Shown here: positions 27,109 through 35,227 of the stretch, piece by piece
Position numbering within the stretch: position 1 is the stretch's first letter
Layout of the letters: each line of letters begins with the position of its first letter
Origin: Sutterella faecalis
GTDB taxonomy: Bacteria > Pseudomonadota > Gammaproteobacteria > Burkholderiales > Burkholderiaceae_F
Direction: 5' to 3'
Length of the DNA: 64,000 bases
NCBI RefSeq assembly: GCF_006337085.1
Contig: NZ_CP040882.1
Span: forward strand, 868,001-932,000
Position numbers and translations under genes: made by a program
The notes under the pieces: model-generated
Databases searched by the model: none
Seen by the model: only the letters and a program-made list of their open reading frames with translations
What the model was told of the DNA's origin: nothing

Positions 27109-28082
27109 TGCCCGGCTCCTGGAGCAAGTGTGAGGAGCGCATCCGTGATGCGCCTTGCCGTCACCAGAATGGAAGGCGCCCCGCCGTGACTCCAGTAGGG
27201 CTCAGCTGCGGCAACCCGCCCCTTTCTCGCAAAGGGCGTCGCGCACCAGAGAATCGAATTGAGAACCTTCTTTTCCATCGCGAAAGGCCGGATGTAGATG
27301 ACATAAGCGTCCGTCAGGTTCTTCAGGTCGCGGATCCTCACCTGCGTGAGCCCGTAGCTCGCATTCGGAAGCTCGAGAGGCTGCCGAATGCCCATTTTTT
27401 TCAAGGCATAGTCGCAGATTGAATTGGGCGTATAGAGAAAGAGCGTCGTAAGGCTCGAAAAACGGATCACCTGTACCTGAGGCGATGTCCCGAAAGCGTT
27501 CTTTACTTTTTCTCCGAGCTCTGCAAGTCCCGACTCGATCCGGGCGATCTCGGACTCTGCCCGGTCTTCCGCGCGAAAGAGTTTCGCGAGTTCGCGAAAC
27601 TGCGCGATTGCGGTTTCGGCTTCGCCTTCGACGCTCTCCGCCCGGTAGTTTTCAAAGAGGAGTACCGGCGCAATGCCATTCAGTTGTGCGAGGAGATCCT
27701 CCTGCGTGGGGCCGATCAGGATCAGGTCGGGCTTCAGTTCCGCAATGCGCTCGAGATTGGGTTCAGCTCTCGTGCCCACGTTGACGATGCCCTCGGGGAG
27801 TGCCGGCTCCCTCACCCATTCGCTCCAGGGCGCGATGTCTGCAGCGCCGACCGGCCGTATGCCGAGGCCCACGAGATTTTCAAGAATGTCCCACTGGAGC
27901 GCCACGACGCGCTGGGGGATTTTTCTGAATTCATGAACGCCGCGGGAGTCGCGGATGCTGACCGGCCCCTGCTCTTCAGCAAAGGATGGAAGCGGAACGC
28001 CCGCGAGGGAAAGCGCAGCGGCGCCGATTGAGGCTTCTACCAGTCTGCGGCGCCTGAGATTGAAGGAAGACGTCACTCGCAT
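27105..28082 (-). CDS. fhuD: FhuD-like periplasmic iron-siderophore binding protein
   Basis: The 325-residue product has an RR-containing signal (NLRRRRLVEASIGAAALSLAG), suggesting Tat export as for FhuD. The two-lobe type III binding fold follows: VSIRDSRGVHEFRKIPQRVVALQWDILENLVGLGIRPVG (N lobe), then RAEPNLERIAELKPDLILIGPT, the usual second conserved strand-loop. It overlaps the ATPase gene by 10 bp and the permease gene by 4 bp, so the three are one operon. It delivers the ferric siderophore from the periplasm to the fused permease. The siderophore type is not determined by sequence. Confidence 0.85.
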   Translation of the reverse strand: MRVTSSFNLRRRRLVEASIGAAALSLAGVPLPSFAEEQGPVSIRDSRGVHEFRKIPQRVVALQWDILENLVGLGIRPVGAADIAPWSEWVREPALPEGIVNVGTRAEPNLERIAELKPDLILIGPTQEDLLAQLNGIAPVLLFENYRAESVEGEAETAIAQFRELAKLFRAEDRAESEIARIESGLAELGEKVKNAFGTSPQVQVIRFSSLTTLFLYTPNSICDYALKKMGIRQPLELPNASYGLTQVRIRDLKNLTDAYVIYIRPFAMEKKVLNSILWCATPFARKGRVAAAEPYWSHGGAPSILVTARRITDALLTLAPGAGQ

Positions 28083-28873
28083 ACGACCGCCACCTGCAGA
28101 GGATCCTTGTGGAGCGCCGTATAGTCTTTGGGCGGCATAGGGTGCTTGATGAGCTTCACGTCGATTTCAAAGAGCGCCCGGAGGTTCTTCTCGTCCTCGA
28201 GCATCTCGGCGGATCCTTCAAAGAGAACGTGCCCGCCCTTCATGGCGACGATGTGCGTTGCAAACCGCAAAGCGAGATTGATGTCGTGAATGATCGCGAT
28301 GACGCCGCGCCCTTCCTCGCGGCAGATTCTCTCGAGAAGCGCGAGAACGCCGTACTGATGCCTCACGTCAAGCGCTGACGTGGGTTCGTCGAGAATCATT
28401 ACGGGCGAAGCCTGAGCCAAGAGCATCCCGATCCAGACGCGCTGACGCTCGCCCCCCGAGAGGTCGTCTGCAAATGCGCGTGCAAAGCGGCTCGTGCCCG
28501 TGGCTTCGAGCGCCGCGTCGATGGCGCTTTCGTCTTCGTCCCGCCATCGTCCGAAAAGCCCTCGCCAGGGATAGCGCCCGAGGCGGACGAGCTCGCGGCA
28601 GATGAGGCCCGCCGATGCCGGGAGCTTTTGCGGAAGGAACGCCACCTCGCGTGCGCGCTCCCGCTCGGAAAGAGAGAAAAGGTCCTTGCCGTTCAGCATC
28701 ACCTTCCCGGCGTCAGGCTTCACCAGGCCGGAGATGACGGAAGCGAGCGTGGATTTGCCCGACCCGTTGTGTCCGAGAATGAGCGTCATCTCGTTGGTCG
28801 GAATAGCGAGGTGATCGATTGAGAGAATGGTTCTGCCGTCTCGAACCATGCGGATGCCGGAGAGTTCGTACAT
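28073..28873 (-). CDS. fhuC: FhuC-like siderophore ABC transporter ATPase
   Basis: A 266-residue ATPase with Walker A GHNGSGKST near residue 35, the FecE/FhuC-type Q-loop VAFLPQKLPAS, the signature LSGGERQRVWIG, Walker B VMILDEPTSALD and the switch His in IIHDINLALRFA. It energises iron-siderophore import with the binding protein and fused permease encoded downstream in the same operon. It lies about 100 bp downstream of the TonB receptor gene. That gap contains a GC-rich hairpin (28908-28938) that may reduce read-through or stabilise the 3' RNA. Regulation by Fur from the receptor promoter is likely. Confidence 0.9.
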   Translation of the reverse strand: MYELSGIRMVRDGRTILSIDHLAIPTNEMTLILGHNGSGKSTLASVISGLVKPDAGKVMLNGKDLFSLSERERAREVAFLPQKLPASAGLICRELVRLGRYPWRGLFGRWRDEDESAIDAALEATGTSRFARAFADDLSGGERQRVWIGMLLAQASPVMILDEPTSALDVRHQYGVLALLERICREEGRGVIAIIHDINLALRFATHIVAMKGGHVLFEGSAEMLEDEKNLRALFEIDVKLIKHPMPPKDYTALHKDPLQVAVVCE

Positions 28874-28907
28874 GGAAAAGCCCGGATGAAGAGTTGGAGG
28901 GCAAAGT

Positions 28908-28938
28908 GCCGCCCGGAGATGAGGGATCCCCGGGCGGC
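28908..28938 (-). other. Hairpin between TonB receptor and fhuC
   Basis: GCCGCCCGG (28908-28916) pairs with CCGGGCGGC (28930-28938). No U tract follows, so it is probably an attenuating or processing structure within the operon transcript. A second small hairpin ATCTGAG/CTCAGAT lies at about 28954-28973. Confidence 0.5.
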
Positions 28939-28979
28939 TTTGAGGCTCAAGAATCTGAGTCAGCGCTCAGATGCGGGCA

Positions 28980-31127
28980 TTACCAGTTGTAGGTGAGCGT
29001 CGCACGGGCGGTGCGGCCCTCGCCGTAGTAGCACATGTTGTTGTAGCAGCCCGTCACGAACTCTTTGTCCGTGATGTTGGTAACCGTGCCTGAAAGCGTC
29101 CAGTTCTTATTGATGAGCCAGCTGAGGGATGCGTCCCAAAGCGTGACAGCGGGAACCTTGCTCCCATAAACGGTATCGATCGATTCGCCAAGGTAGCGAA
29201 GCCCTGAACCGATTGTCAGCCCGTTAGCGCCGACGCCCGTGAAGTCATAAGAAACCCAGCCGCTCGCCGTGTGGTGAGGCAGATATTCAGTGCGCTCCAT
29301 GGCACCAGCCGAAGTGCTCTGCTTGGCGTCAAGATAGGTATAGGAAGCGTCAATCGTCAGATATTTTGCAAGCGAAACGCGTCCCTGAACTTCAAGGCCC
29401 TTGTTTTTCTTTTCCCCAACCTGACGCATGGCGGGCGTGCCGTCAATCATCACCTGCGCGGAGCCATTCTCCTGGGTGATTTCAAACCAGGCAATGTTGA
29501 GATACCCATCGAGCCACTCCGGCGTGATCTTGATGCCGACTTCCGTCTGCTTGGTCGTGATGGGCTTGTCGAGCATATAGGTGGACTGCGTCCAGTCCGC
29601 CGTACTCACGGCATTGAGCGTCCCCGTTGCGAAGAATGCTTCGGAATAGTTCACATAGGGCGAAATCCCGAAGGGAGCGAGGTACATGAGACCGGCATTC
29701 CAGGAAAAATTAGAATCCGAGAGTTCATCCCTGTTCGACTGCACATTACTCCGGTAGTCCTCGTTCGAAGAGGTGATGCTGATCCTGTCGTACCGGCCAC
29801 CCAGCTTTGCGACCAAAGTTTCGTTCCAGTTGGTCTGCGCCTGGGTGTAGATGCCGAACTGATGCTTGCGGATGGAGTTGCCGTAAAGACTGATAGGCAC
29901 CGCACCCGTGAGATCAATATGGGAAGGATTAAGCGGATCAATTGTGCCGTAGCCGGTACCGGTAGCCCCATTGCTCTGCCAATCGGTATGGTGCCACTGG
30001 TTATCGAAGCCGATCTGGAAGGTATTCTCAAAATCGCCGGAGAACCAGTGCGCCGTGAGGTTGTTGTCGAACGTGACGCTCTTCTGGTCGCCGTCATTGA
30101 CGAGAAGATAGCGGGGAATCATCGGCTGAATGACCAGCACGCCGGTTTTAGAATCCGGCGCATCTACGTAGCCGTAGGCTGCCGTGGAATGCAGATAGAA
30201 CTTGTTGTAGTGGAAGTTGACGTTCTGCTTATAGGTCCAGACATCGTTGAACCCGAGCTTCAGCTCCCACCCTGCATCAAGCTGATCCTTGTTGTAGGCA
30301 TCATCCGGATCACCGTAGTTGGTGCTCGCAGAGATGTGATGACCATTTCTCGAGAAGAGCGTGCCGTAGGCCGGGAAGAAGCCGTTGCTTGCCGTCCGGC
30401 GATCCTTAAGGTAGCTCATCATGAAGGTGAGCGAGGAGCGTTCGTCAATGTCAACCGTAAAGCTCGGCGCCAGCATGGCTCTCCAGCCGTCGACATCGTC
30501 AAGGACGGAATCCTCGCGATTGACCATGGCAACGATGCGATAGCGCTTCGAGCCGTCTTCGGTAGCGTAGTCGGAGAAGTCGAAGCCGCCTTGAACGTAG
30601 TTGTTGGTGCCGCCCGAAAGCGAAACGCTGTGCTGAGGCGTTTTCGTAGGCTTCTTCGTGACAAGATTGATGACGCCGCCCGGCATGGAGTCGCCGTAAA
30701 GCGATGAAGCCGGTCCCTGAAGAACTTCAACCGACTCAAGCAGATAGGGTTCCACGGTCGTGTCGAAATAGCCTTCCGTAAACTGACGCTGACCATTCAC
30801 CAGGAGCGAAGATTCAAAACCACGAATCTTGATCCAGTTCGTGTCGTAATCCGTCCCGAACGTATTGACGAAGCCGGGCGTATAGCGCAGTGCATCATCA
30901 AGCTTGCGTACAGTCTTATCTGCCAGCTCCTGCCCGGAAATCACATTCACCGTCTGCGGTGTTTCCTGCGTCGATGTATCGATTTTCAGCGCCTCAGCCG
31001 TGACGCTCACGGCTTCAACGGTCTTGTAGTCCTCGGCAGCCTGCGCGGAGAACGCAAAAGCGGCAGCAGCAAGAGCGACGGCGGCAGGGAGTTTGCCGAG
31101 CAAGAGTTTTCTCTGACCTTTGTTCAT
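28980..31127 (-). CDS. TonB-dependent ferric siderophore receptor
   Basis: A 715-residue outer-membrane receptor. A signal peptide (MNKGQRKLLLGKLPAAVALA...AQAAE) is followed by a TonB-box-like stretch (VEAVSVTAEA), the plug (residues about 40-190: QETPQTVNVISGQELADKT, KIRGFESSLLVNGQRQF, VEVLQGPASSLYGDSMPGG, INLVTKKPT) and a 22-strand barrel ending TYNW. The plug resembles FhuA/FoxA/FhuE-type hydroxamate receptors. I start at ATG 31127, where the signal peptide begins; the upstream in-frame ATG would lie beyond the Fur box. A near-perfect Fur box 31-57 bp upstream makes it iron-repressed. It heads the fhuCDB-like operon. Confidence 0.9.
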   Translation of the reverse strand: MNKGQRKLLLGKLPAAVALAAAAFAFSAQAAEDYKTVEAVSVTAEALKIDTSTQETPQTVNVISGQELADKTVRKLDDALRYTPGFVNTFGTDYDTNWIKIRGFESSLLVNGQRQFTEGYFDTTVEPYLLESVEVLQGPASSLYGDSMPGGVINLVTKKPTKTPQHSVSLSGGTNNYVQGGFDFSDYATEDGSKRYRIVAMVNREDSVLDDVDGWRAMLAPSFTVDIDERSSLTFMMSYLKDRRTASNGFFPAYGTLFSRNGHHISASTNYGDPDDAYNKDQLDAGWELKLGFNDVWTYKQNVNFHYNKFYLHSTAAYGYVDAPDSKTGVLVIQPMIPRYLLVNDGDQKSVTFDNNLTAHWFSGDFENTFQIGFDNQWHHTDWQSNGATGTGYGTIDPLNPSHIDLTGAVPISLYGNSIRKHQFGIYTQAQTNWNETLVAKLGGRYDRISITSSNEDYRSNVQSNRDELSDSNFSWNAGLMYLAPFGISPYVNYSEAFFATGTLNAVSTADWTQSTYMLDKPITTKQTEVGIKITPEWLDGYLNIAWFEITQENGSAQVMIDGTPAMRQVGEKKNKGLEVQGRVSLAKYLTIDASYTYLDAKQSTSAGAMERTEYLPHHTASGWVSYDFTGVGANGLTIGSGLRYLGESIDTVYGSKVPAVTLWDASLSWLINKNWTLSGTVTNITDKEFVTGCYNNMCYYGEGRTARATLTYNW

Positions 31128-31157
31128 TTTTATGGCGTGCGTTGTGAACGCTTTGTA

Positions 31158-31184
31158 AATAAGAATGATTATCATTCTATTTAT
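31158..31184 (-). promoter_or_regulatory. Fur box of the TonB receptor operon
   Basis: An AT-rich palindrome centred on GAATGATTATCATTC (core about 31163-31177) matches the classical Fur consensus closely. It lies in the promoter region 31 bp upstream of the receptor start. Confidence 0.85.
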
Positions 31185-31420
31185 GCGCATGCAGCCCAGG
31201 CCGGCAAACTACTCATCGCTCTATGCCCGCGGCACGCAAAAGACAGCGCCTTGAATTGAGTCGCATGTTCCGAAGCCTGCTCGCTCTAAGGAACCCGTGA
31301 TGCATCAGTCGTTCAGATGAATCGGAAAGCTAAGTTGTCGTTTATCCACAACTTTTCTGCATGCAGTCTCACATGGACGACTTTTTTCGCATCTTTCCCC
31401 AGGAAACTTTTCTTTCCTAC

Positions 31421-31449
31421 TTGCAAACGATTCTCATTTACGATATAGT
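31421..31449 (+). promoter_or_regulatory. Sigma70 promoter with Fur-like spacer for small RNA A
   Basis: TTGCAA (31421-31426), 17-bp spacer, TATAGT (31444-31449). The spacer contains ACGATTCTCATTTACG, a half-to-full Fur-box-like sequence. The layout is almost identical to the promoter of small RNA B at 34598-34626. Confidence 0.75.
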
Positions 31450-31455
31450 TCACAT

Positions 31456-31643
31456 CACTGGAACGAAACGCACCGCGCACAGGAACCAAGGGGTCGGTTC
31501 CGCGGTGCAGAAGAGCTCCTCTACGGTGAAGCGGGGAAACTTCACTTCGAGCTCTTCCTCTTCCGAGAGTCTCCTGCTCGGTTCGTTCCTTGCCTCTGAT
31601 GGGAGGCCGCGTGTTTCTTGGTCCGCGGCCTCCCATTTTTCTT
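31456..31643 (+). ncRNA. Candidate Fur-controlled small RNA A (about 188 nt)
   Basis: Downstream of the promoter there is no frame of note but strong RNA structure. Hairpin 1 (31470-31508) has an outer stem GCACCGC/GCGGTGC, an inner stem GGAACC/GGTTCC and the loop AAGGGGTC. Hairpin 2 (about 31511-31556) has AAGAGCTC/GAGCTCTT outside GTGAAG/CTTCAC. A small CCGAG/CTCGG hairpin exposes AGTCTCCTG, complementary to a Shine-Dalgarno core. The RNA ends in an 11-bp terminator stem (31601-31611 with 31624-31634) and ATTTTTCTTT. Position opposite a Fur-controlled receptor and a Fur-like promoter suggest an RyhB/PrrF/NrrF-type iron-sparing role, which is inference. Its paralogue is at 34633-34782. Confidence 0.7.
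31601..31643 (+). terminator. Rho-independent terminator of small RNA A
   Basis: GGGAGGCCGCG (31601-31611) pairs with CGCGGCCTCCC (31624-31634), followed by ATTTTTCTTT. Confidence 0.9.
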
Positions 31644-31734
31644 TCTGCTTTTCTCAGAAAGACTGAGCCGCAAAAGCAGATTGCTCCGGCGGCTCAAGAC
31701 ATTGTTTTAGCGGAAGAGAACCCGACGTCTCGGT

Positions 31735-32982
31735 TCAGTCTGTAAATCGAAGCCGCTCGGCAGGCCGGCTGCTCTTTCTCACAATGAGGAAGAAGACAAG
31801 CGAAAGAAGCCACGTCCCCGTTATCCACCCGATGTAGCCGAGATAAATCGAACCCATGGAGACTCCTGCCGCAAGCCGGCTTACGACAAAGTTGGGGATT
31901 CCTGAGCCCACATAGCAGGAGAGATAGAGCGCGGCAATGACGCCCGCACGCTCGCGAAGCGTCGAATCCTGAAGAAGGAACTTGACGCCCAGGGTGGAGG
32001 TGGCTCCCGAACAGGCGCCGCCGGCAATCAGCGCCGTGAGGAAAAGCGACGGGTGCCCGGTCTCAAGAAAGAGGAAAAGAAGCGCGCCGGCAATCGCGAA
32101 GCAAGTAACCGCTATCGGGAAAACGCGCGACGGCCTGAAGCTCCCAACCAGGAAGCCTGCCGCTGCATTCGGAACAATGAGCCCCATGTAGACAATCGCC
32201 GCATACATGGTGCTCGTGGCGCCGAAGGCTTCTTCAGCAAGCTTTGCCGAAAAGCCCTGCAGAAAGCTCCCGAGCCCCCATGTCCCGAGCATTGCAAACC
32301 CCACCACGAGGAAAATGCGCCAGAGGCGCCCGGGCAGCGCAATCTTCGGCATCAGGACCTCGGCGAGCGTTTCCGTACCGGGCGGAATGGTTTCCTCGGC
32401 CTTCCACACGAGCGCCGCAAGAAGCACGCAGATGACGACGAAGCTCATGAACATCACGTCGATGTCCACAAGCCCGTAAGCGGTGAGGATGCCTGAAAGC
32501 AGCGTACCAATCGAGAGACCGACATTGGGGCCGCCTGCCGTCAGAGCCGTTCCGATCCAGGCGTGCTTCTTTGGTGAACAGTCAACAATCCACGACATGG
32601 CGGCGGATGATGCCAGTCCGCAGGCGATCCCCTGGGTAAAGCGCGCGATGTAAAAGAGCATGGGCTCCGTCATGACCGCATAGCACCAGCAGGAAACGGC
32701 AGCCCAGCCGATGGTAATGAGCGTCACCCAACGCCGTCCGAGGGCGTTCGACAGGCGCGCGAAAAAGACGAGCGTGACGATGCATCCGAAGAAGTAGCTC
32801 ACCACGGTCATCGCAACCTCAGCGGTCTTGAGGTCCATTTCTCCCGCCCAGACGCCGATCAGGGGAATCGGAGCAGAAGAGAAGATGAAGCAGCAGATGA
32901 GAACAAGGGACGCGGCAAAAAGCGTGAAGCTCCTGCGCGAATCAGAAATCCGCGCGCGTCGGCTGAGGTCTACTTCGGACAT
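31735..32982 (-). CDS. Major facilitator superfamily transporter
   Basis: A 415-residue protein with 12 predicted helices in two halves. The loop after helix 2 reads FFARLSNALGRRWVTL, the family's G-X-X-X-D/N-R-X-G-R-R-type motif, and VKFLLQDSTLRERAG is the matching loop in the second half. The long N-terminal tail (SEVDLSRRARISDSRRS) is basic. It lies between the two iron-regulated small RNA regions, so a role in siderophore or metal-linked export is conceivable but not shown by the sequence. No substrate is assigned. It is followed by overlapping inverted repeats near 31656-31695 that may end its transcript. Confidence 0.8.
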   Translation of the reverse strand: MSEVDLSRRARISDSRRSFTLFAASLVLICCFIFSSAPIPLIGVWAGEMDLKTAEVAMTVVSYFFGCIVTLVFFARLSNALGRRWVTLITIGWAAVSCWCYAVMTEPMLFYIARFTQGIACGLASSAAMSWIVDCSPKKHAWIGTALTAGGPNVGLSIGTLLSGILTAYGLVDIDVMFMSFVVICVLLAALVWKAEETIPPGTETLAEVLMPKIALPGRLWRIFLVVGFAMLGTWGLGSFLQGFSAKLAEEAFGATSTMYAAIVYMGLIVPNAAAGFLVGSFRPSRVFPIAVTCFAIAGALLFLFLETGHPSLFLTALIAGGACSGATSTLGVKFLLQDSTLRERAGVIAALYLSCYVGSGIPNFVVSRLAAGVSMGSIYLGYIGWITGTWLLSLVFFLIVRKSSRPAERLRFTD

Positions 32983-33114
32983 GGCGCTCTTCGGGGAAAG
33001 GTCGAGGCTTTGAGGTTGAAGAAACGCCCATTATGCGCCGCATGGATTCCCGACGCATCACCGCACTGATCGCAAAGCGCTCATGACGTGCTTCCCTTGA
33101 TTTCAAATCCGGAG

Positions 33115-33164
33115 GACCAAAAAACTGTCTGCACCAGTCCCGGGAAGGAGGTGCAGACAGTTTT
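33115..33164 (-). terminator. Rho-independent terminator of BASS carrier 2
   Basis: AAAACTGTCTGCACC (33121-33135) and GGTGCAGACAGTTTT (33150-33164) form a perfect 15-bp stem. On the minus strand it is followed by TTTTTT-type sequence. Confidence 0.9.
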
Positions 33165-33184
33165 CAGAGCAAGCCCAGGCGAGT

Positions 33185-34174
33185 TCAGGCAGCAGGAGAC
33201 GTTTCCGTCTTGGCGGGCGTAATCCCGGCGACGGGCTCTCCGGCCTCGCGGCTCTGGAACCAGGTCGCGACGATCGGACCGGTCAGGTTGTGCCAGAGAG
33301 CGCCGACAGCCGAGGGGAGCGCCGTCATCGGGTTCGCGGCAAAGTGCACGGAGGCGAGCGCCACGCCGAGAGCCGAATTCTGCATGCCGACCTCAAAGCA
33401 GAGGGCGCGGCATTTGGCGGCATTCATGCCCGTCATGCGGCCGATCACGTAGCCGAGCCCCATGCCGACGGCGTTCTGGATGGCAACCACGAGAAAGGCG
33501 ACGAAGCCCGCATTCACGATGCTCGACTTGGTCGAGGCAACAACCGCGGCGATGATGATCACGATGGCCGTCACGGAAATGAGCGGCAGCGCACAGGTGA
33601 CGTTTTCAACACGGTCGCCGAAGATGCGGTGAATCAGAACGCCTGCACCGATCGGAACGAGGATCACCTGGACGATCGAGAGGAACATTGCGGTCGGGTC
33701 GATCGAGAGCCATTCGCTCGCAAAGGCGTACATCAGGGCAGGCGTCACCACGGGCGCCATCAGCGTCGTGCAGGACGTGATCGTGACGGAGAGCGCCACA
33801 TCGCCGCGGGCAAGGAAAGTGACGACATTCGAAGCCGTTCCGCCCGGGCAGCAGCCGAGGAGCATCAGGCCGACGGCGAGGTCGGGCGGCAGATCAAAGG
33901 CCATGCAGAGCAGGAAGGCCGAGAGCGGCATGATCGTGAACTGCGCAATGATGCCGATGATCACGTCCTTCGGGCGGGAGAAGATTTCTCGGAAGTCCGA
34001 CGCCGTGAGCGTGAGCCCCATGCCGAACATGACGATGCCGAGAAGGAAGGGTACCCAGGGGCCAGCCAGTACGAATACTTCCGGAAATAGGAAGCCGAGG
34101 ACGCCGGTGGCGACGACCCAGAGCGCGAACGTCTTGTTCACAAAGAAGCTGATTTTCCGGAGAGTATTCATCAT
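33185..34174 (-). CDS. Bile acid:sodium symporter family (BASS) carrier, copy 2
   Basis: A 329-residue, roughly ten-helix carrier closely similar to the one at 4630-5655 along its whole length; shared blocks include FVNKTFALWV, VMFGMGLTL, PPDLAVGLMLLG, PGGTASNVVTFLARGDVALS and ALCFEVGMQN. The C-terminal tail (GEPVAGITPAKTETSPAA) is unlike that of copy 1. Two ATG codons start the frame; neither has a strong ribosome-binding site. It stands alone, ending at a perfect terminator. Two such carriers within 30 kb suggest use of organic acids or bile-derived anions; the substrate is not determined. Confidence 0.85.
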   Translation of the reverse strand: MMNTLRKISFFVNKTFALWVVATGVLGFLFPEVFVLAGPWVPFLLGIVMFGMGLTLTASDFREIFSRPKDVIIGIIAQFTIMPLSAFLLCMAFDLPPDLAVGLMLLGCCPGGTASNVVTFLARGDVALSVTITSCTTLMAPVVTPALMYAFASEWLSIDPTAMFLSIVQVILVPIGAGVLIHRIFGDRVENVTCALPLISVTAIVIIIAAVVASTKSSIVNAGFVAFLVVAIQNAVGMGLGYVIGRMTGMNAAKCRALCFEVGMQNSALGVALASVHFAANPMTALPSAVGALWHNLTGPIVATWFQSREAGEPVAGITPAKTETSPAA

Positions 34175-34597
34175 TTTTCAAATGGCAAAGGACGTTGTTG
34201 GCGTCCATGCTCCCTGTTGGCGACTAAACCTGAACCCGAATCTGGTCATGGCGCGTCTCTTGAAATTCAAATGGATGGGGATTAAAGCTGCGCGGCTTAT
34301 GCGGAGATGGAGTCCGTCTGCTGCGCTGCTGAGGAGTTACTTTACGCGAAATTTCAGATTTCGCAATGCAATTTTCTAGATATTAAGAATTATTTTTCTT
34401 GTATATTATGCTCGTCGTGATGAAATTCAATTGATACTGCAAAGATTCCCTAGCGGTTTTCCCCACCTTTCATGCCGCTTTTCCCTGTTCATCTCGCTCT
34501 CGGCGCCGGTTTCAGGCACTCTCCTTCAGACGCTTTGACCTGCATCAATGAATGAAAACTCTGAAGCTGACTTTAGGCTCATCTGTCGCAATCGCTA

Positions 34598-34626
34598 TTG
34601 CGAATCGTTCTCATATAAGGCATACT
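34598..34626 (+). promoter_or_regulatory. Sigma70 promoter with Fur-like spacer for small RNA B
   Basis: TTGCGA (34598-34603), 17-bp spacer containing ATCGTTCTCATATAAGG, then CATACT (34621-34626). It shares the -35 start, the spacer length and TTCTCAT with the promoter of small RNA A. Confidence 0.7.
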
Positions 34627-34632
34627 TCATCT

Positions 34633-34782
34633 CAAGCAAGACAGCTTGATCCACTTCGAGAAGCCAGGGGTCGGCTTCGTGGATCCGAGCCTCAGGGCGG
34701 GTGCAATGCCTGCCCTTGAATGAGGCGCTGTCTTGGGGTCTCCTGGAAGGGGATGGCGCAAAGGCGCCATCCCCTCTTTTTT
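34633..34782 (+). ncRNA. Candidate Fur-controlled small RNA B (about 150 nt), paralogue of A
   Basis: Hairpin 1 (34648-34685) has the same architecture as in RNA A: outer stem GATCCAC/GTGGATC, inner stem GAAGCC/GGCTTC, loop AGGGGTC. The stem bases differ from A but the pairing is kept, so the changes are compensatory. A short CAAGC/GCTTG hairpin precedes it. Hairpin 2 is GCCTCA/TGAGGC around GGGCGGG/CCTGCCC. A GGGGTCTCCTGG segment (34735-34746) matches the TCTCCTG of RNA A. The RNA ends in an 11-bp stem with AAAG loop and TCTTTTTT. No coding frame of interest overlaps it. It is probably an iron-stress regulatory RNA; this is inferred from its promoter and relationship to A. Confidence 0.7.
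34749..34782 (+). terminator. Rho-independent terminator of small RNA B
   Basis: GGGGATGGCGC (34749-34759), loop AAAG, GCGCCATCCCC (34764-34774), then TCTTTTTTC. Confidence 0.95.
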
Positions 34783-34825
34783 CGTCTGCGTTTCAGGCGA
34801 GAACCGTATGCGCGCCGCACGCAGC

Positions 34826-34866
34826 AAAAAGCCCGGCGCGGCTCCCATCCGAACCACCCGGGCTTT
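34826..34866 (-). terminator. Terminator of candidate RNA C
   Basis: On the minus strand AAAGCCCGG (34866-34858) pairs with CCGGGCTTT (34836-34828), followed by further T. Confidence 0.8.
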
Positions 34867-35062
34867 GCTTCAATATCATGATGTTTGGTTCGAGGGGAAA
34901 CCTCAAGCCCGGAGTCAGACTCCGGTCTACCCGCAGGAACGATTTCCCCTCCGCTCCTCGGGCAAACGCCCGCGGCATCGACCCCCGATTCCGCGTGCGC
35001 CAGGAGGCTCCCCCCGAACCAAAACTGAAGATGTCAGAAATTCATTGCTGCTCAGCGGAATG
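34826..35062 (-). ncRNA. Candidate structured RNA C on the minus strand, next to a Fur-like box
   Basis: Reading on the minus strand, a long-range stem TTTGGTTCG/CGAACCAAA (35015-35023 with 34884-34892) closes a GC-rich domain. Inside are a hairpin with loop GGGGGTC (arms 34987-34994 and 34972-34979, one mismatch), a GGGC-GTTT-GCCC hairpin, a CCGGAGT-CTG-ACTCCGG hairpin and a GCCTCCTGG stretch. A terminator (AAAGCCCGG/CCGGGCTTT, 34826-34866) with a T5 tract ends it. A Fur-like palindrome lies at 35067-35081, but no strong -10 is seen. It runs convergently towards RNA B. I recognise no riboswitch or housekeeping RNA consensus. Confidence 0.5.
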
Positions 35063-35066
35063 AACA

Positions 35067-35081
35067 TGAGATTCATTCTCA
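35067..35081 (-). promoter_or_regulatory. Fur-like box upstream of RNA C
   Basis: On the minus strand TGAGAATGAATCTCA fits the 7-1-7 Fur pattern with three departures from consensus. TTACTG lies just upstream as a possible -35 element. Confidence 0.55.
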
Positions 35082-35227
35082 GTAAGGGAGACGGATTGTA
35101 ACAAACTATTTGTCCGTCACGGTTTACATTCGGACTGAGAAAAGTAAAGGCCCGCCGATTCCATGGAAAAATCGATGCGGGCCCTAAGACATTTCCCTAA
35201 TGGGAAGACACGGCGCCTCTCTCAGGC

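Noticed and set aside
34826..35062. Cobalamin, FMN or molybdenum-cofactor riboswitch for the structured RNA C
   Set aside because: None of the conserved boxes of these classes could be found, and it ends in a terminator with no gene downstream on that strand.
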